6,569 nt of DNA from Candidatus Bathyarchaeota archaeon. GTDB lineage: Archaea > Thermoproteota > Bathyarchaeia > TCS64. Under the pieces are notes generated by a model. The model had not been told where the DNA came from. It worked only from the letters and a program-made list of their open reading frames with translations, and searched no databases. This document shows, piece after piece, positions 5,515 through 6,569 of the stretch (position 1 is its first letter; each line of letters begins with the position of its first letter). Both the position numbers and the translations under genes were made by a program. The stretch spans positions 1 to 6,569 of the forward strand of contig DAOVEE010000106.1 in assembly GCA_030669135.1 (NCBI GenBank), written 5' to 3'.

Positions 5515-5649
5515 ACCACTTCACTCAGGATCTGCAGGGGATCAGTTGCCTGCTTCCTAGGCACCTTATGGCGTACAACTACTTTACCTATTTCACGCTT
5601 CAAGCCGTATGGCGTTGTCTCCGGTTGACGCGATCATCCCGCCGGTCAT
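5508..5649 (-). CDS. Possible small upstream protein, apparently split by a +1 frame change
   Basis: ATG at 5647-5649 begins an 18-residue frame, MTGGMIASTGDNAIRLEA, ending in TGA at 5593-5595. In the +1 frame an open stretch continues from GAA at 5592-5594 as EIGKVVVRHKVPRKQ then ATDPLQILSEVVC, stopping at TGA 5508-5510. A TTG at 5601-5603 could instead start the second part alone (31 residues). The joined protein would be 46 residues, basic in the middle, with no family I recognise. The end overlaps the HAD start by 7 bases. A TATA element on this strand (5674-5680) would start transcription about 2 bases before the ATG. Options are a true small protein with frameshifting, a decayed gene, a sequence error, or an upstream regulatory ORF. 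Confidence 0.33.
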
Positions 5650-5665
5650 TGTAGCGTCAGGGTTT

Positions 5666-5680
5666 GGAAAACCTTTATAC
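5666..5680. promoter_or_regulatory. BRE/TATA promoter of rpl13, possibly working in both directions
   Basis: On the plus strand GGAAAACC (BRE) and TTTATAC (TATA, 5674-5680) predict a start near 5703, giving a ~29-base leader before rpl13. On the minus strand the same bases read GTATAAA and would place a start near 5651, two bases upstream of the small-ORF ATG. The BRE favours the rpl13 direction. Confidence 0.55.
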
Positions 5681-5731
5681 GCATAAACGCTGTTCAGAGG
5701 GGTGCATTAGGCGGCTCTAGACGGAGCAAGG

Positions 5732-6166
5732 ATGAAGAAAATGTCCAAGAGAACAGTGATCGACGGAGACAGCCTCATACTGGGCAGACTGGCTAGCATG
5801 GTCGCCAAGAGGCTTCTCGCGGGCGAGGCCATAGACATAGTCAACGCCGAGAAGATCGTCGTATCGGGTAAACGCAAGATGATCATAGACACGGAGAAGG
5901 AGTTCCTCAACGTGGGAGGGCACGGCAAGGGCCCCACCCACTACAGGCAGCCCCACAGGATGGTGCGCAGGACCATCAGGGGGATGCTGCCCCACAGGAA
6001 GAGCCACGGCAGGAACGCATACAGCCGCCTCAAAGTCCACATAGGCGTACCCAGGGAGCTGGAGGCCGCCGAGAAGCAGAGCATCCCAGAGGTCCACTCG
6101 AGCAACCTGAACCGCAGGTTCGTGACCGTAGGAGAGATCGCCGAAGCCATCGGCTGGAAGAAGTGA
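5732..6166 (+). CDS. rpl13: 50S ribosomal protein uL13 (L13)
   Basis: This 144-residue protein of the large ribosomal subunit matches archaeal/eukaryotic-type uL13 along its length. Near the N-terminus is VIDGDSLILGRLASMVAK, in the middle GPTHYRQPHRMVRRTIRGM followed by LPHRKSHGR, and a C-terminal HIGVP segment. The ATG at 5732 has CGGAG 5 bases upstream; a second ATG three codons on (5741) would also give a normal N-terminus. It is followed after 5 bases by rps9 on the same strand, the conserved archaeal order. The usual upstream neighbour rpl18e is absent, so this operon appears to begin at rpl13. Confidence 0.96.
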   Translation: MKKMSKRTVIDGDSLILGRLASMVAKRLLAGEAIDIVNAEKIVVSGKRKMIIDTEKEFLNVGGHGKGPTHYRQPHRMVRRTIRGMLPHRKSHGRNAYSRLKVHIGVPRELEAAEKQSIPEVHSSNLNRRFVTVGEIAEAIGWKK

Positions 6167-6171
6167 GATAG

Positions 6172-6569
6172 ATGTCAAGTAGAAGAAGGTCTGTTCTGGC
6201 CGTCGGGAAACGCAAGACGAGCAAGGCGAGGGTCGTCATCTCGGAGGGCAAAGGCAGGATAAGGATCAACAACACGCCGATACACCTAGTCGAGCCCTGG
6301 ATAGCACGTGAGAAGATAATGGAGTCCTTGAGGCTTGCAGGCGACTACGCGGGTAAGGTGGACATAAAGGTCAAGACACACGGAGGAGGCGTCATGAGCC
6401 AAGCAGAGGCGGTCAGGATGGGCATCGCCCAGGGCCTCGTCAAATATACCAGAAGCAAGCGTCTCAGAAATAGGTACATAGAGTACGACAGGACGATGCT
6501 AGCGGGCGACGCCCGCCGCAAGGAGTCAAAGAAGTTCGGCGGCCCAGGCGCGAGGCGCAGGAAGCAGAA
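6172..6569 (+). CDS. rps9: 30S ribosomal protein uS9 (S9), missing the last few residues
   Basis: 132 codons are present and the frame is open to the window edge. The protein starts MSSRRRSVLAVGKRKTSKAR, carries GGGVMSQAEAVRMGIAQGL in the middle, and has the basic C-terminal tail KKFGGPGARRRKQ. uS9 normally ends a few residues later in K-S-Y-R or similar, and that tail reaches the P-site tRNA, so only about four to five codons should be missing. The start ATG lies 5 bases after the rpl13 stop, with GTGAGA just upstream. In archaea rpoN and rpoK commonly follow. Confidence 0.96.
   Translation, partial: MSSRRRSVLAVGKRKTSKARVVISEGKGRIRINNTPIHLVEPWIAREKIMESLRLAGDYAGKVDIKVKTHGGGVMSQAEAVRMGIAQGLVKYTRSKRLRNRYIEYDRTMLAGDARRKESKKFGGPGARRRKQ

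Noticed and set aside
5273..5524. 83-codon minus-strand frame starting near the HAD start
   Set aside because: It overlaps the first ~80 codons of the HAD gene, including motif I, in another frame and is dominated by Arg, typical of a shifted GC-rich gene.
1..6569. CRISPR arrays, insertion sequences, integrase genes or attachment-site duplications
   Set aside because: No spaced direct repeats, transposase motifs or terminal inverted repeats were seen. The tRNA-Gly gene shows no second copy of its 3' end in the window.

Overview
The window looks archaeal and chromosomal. Three things point that way: TATA/BRE-type promoter boxes 25-35 bases upstream of genes (several giving leaderless or near-leaderless mRNAs), adjacent archaeal-type uL13 and uS9 ribosomal protein genes, and GC-rich coding sequence with heavy AGG and ATA use. 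A superoxide reductase next to a flavodiiron protein suggests an anaerobe or microaerophile, possibly a thermophile. Placement in the TACK/Thermoproteota group is a guess and cannot be settled from this sequence.

Layout. (1) Positions 1-630, minus strand: the truncated 5' end of a type A flavoprotein (FprA/flavodiiron) and an intact superoxide reductase/desulfoferrodoxin, a classic oxygen and superoxide detoxification pair. Two inverted repeats lie between them. (2) 616-1305, plus: a leaderless, divergently transcribed HAD phosphatase of the phosphoglycolate phosphatase type. (3) 1306-1620: a possible 29-residue ORF and tRNA-Gly(GCC) with encoded CCA on the minus strand, then the promoter of the next operon. 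(4) 1621-4298, plus: a two-gene operon with a 2-base gap, encoding a zinc-ribbon/coiled-coil/MoxR-type AAA+ protein and a von Willebrand A-like protein. (5) 4295-5649, minus: a second, larger HAD-family protein, with an unexplained coding-like frame beyond its 3' end and a small overlapping ORF before its start. (6) 5666-6569, plus: a promoter followed by rpl13 and an almost complete rps9.

The most interesting unit is the MoxR/vWA operon. MoxR ATPases paired with vWA proteins usually act as chaperone or metal-insertion machines. Here the ATPase lacks the Walker B catalytic glutamate (Asp-Ala instead of Asp-Glu) and has a changed sensor 1. Its partner has lost the middle serine of the MIDAS motif and the GGT-type threonine motif. 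Both partners therefore look reduced in a coordinated way, while Walker A, the arginine-finger region, the N-terminal zinc ribbon and the SHOCT-like coiled coil remain. This could be a regulatory or structural derivative of the MoxR/vWA theme.

Secondary puzzles are an fprA with no ATG/GTG/TTG start, a small ORF that makes sense only with a +1 shift, and a coding-like C-terminal tail with no start codon next to the second HAD gene.
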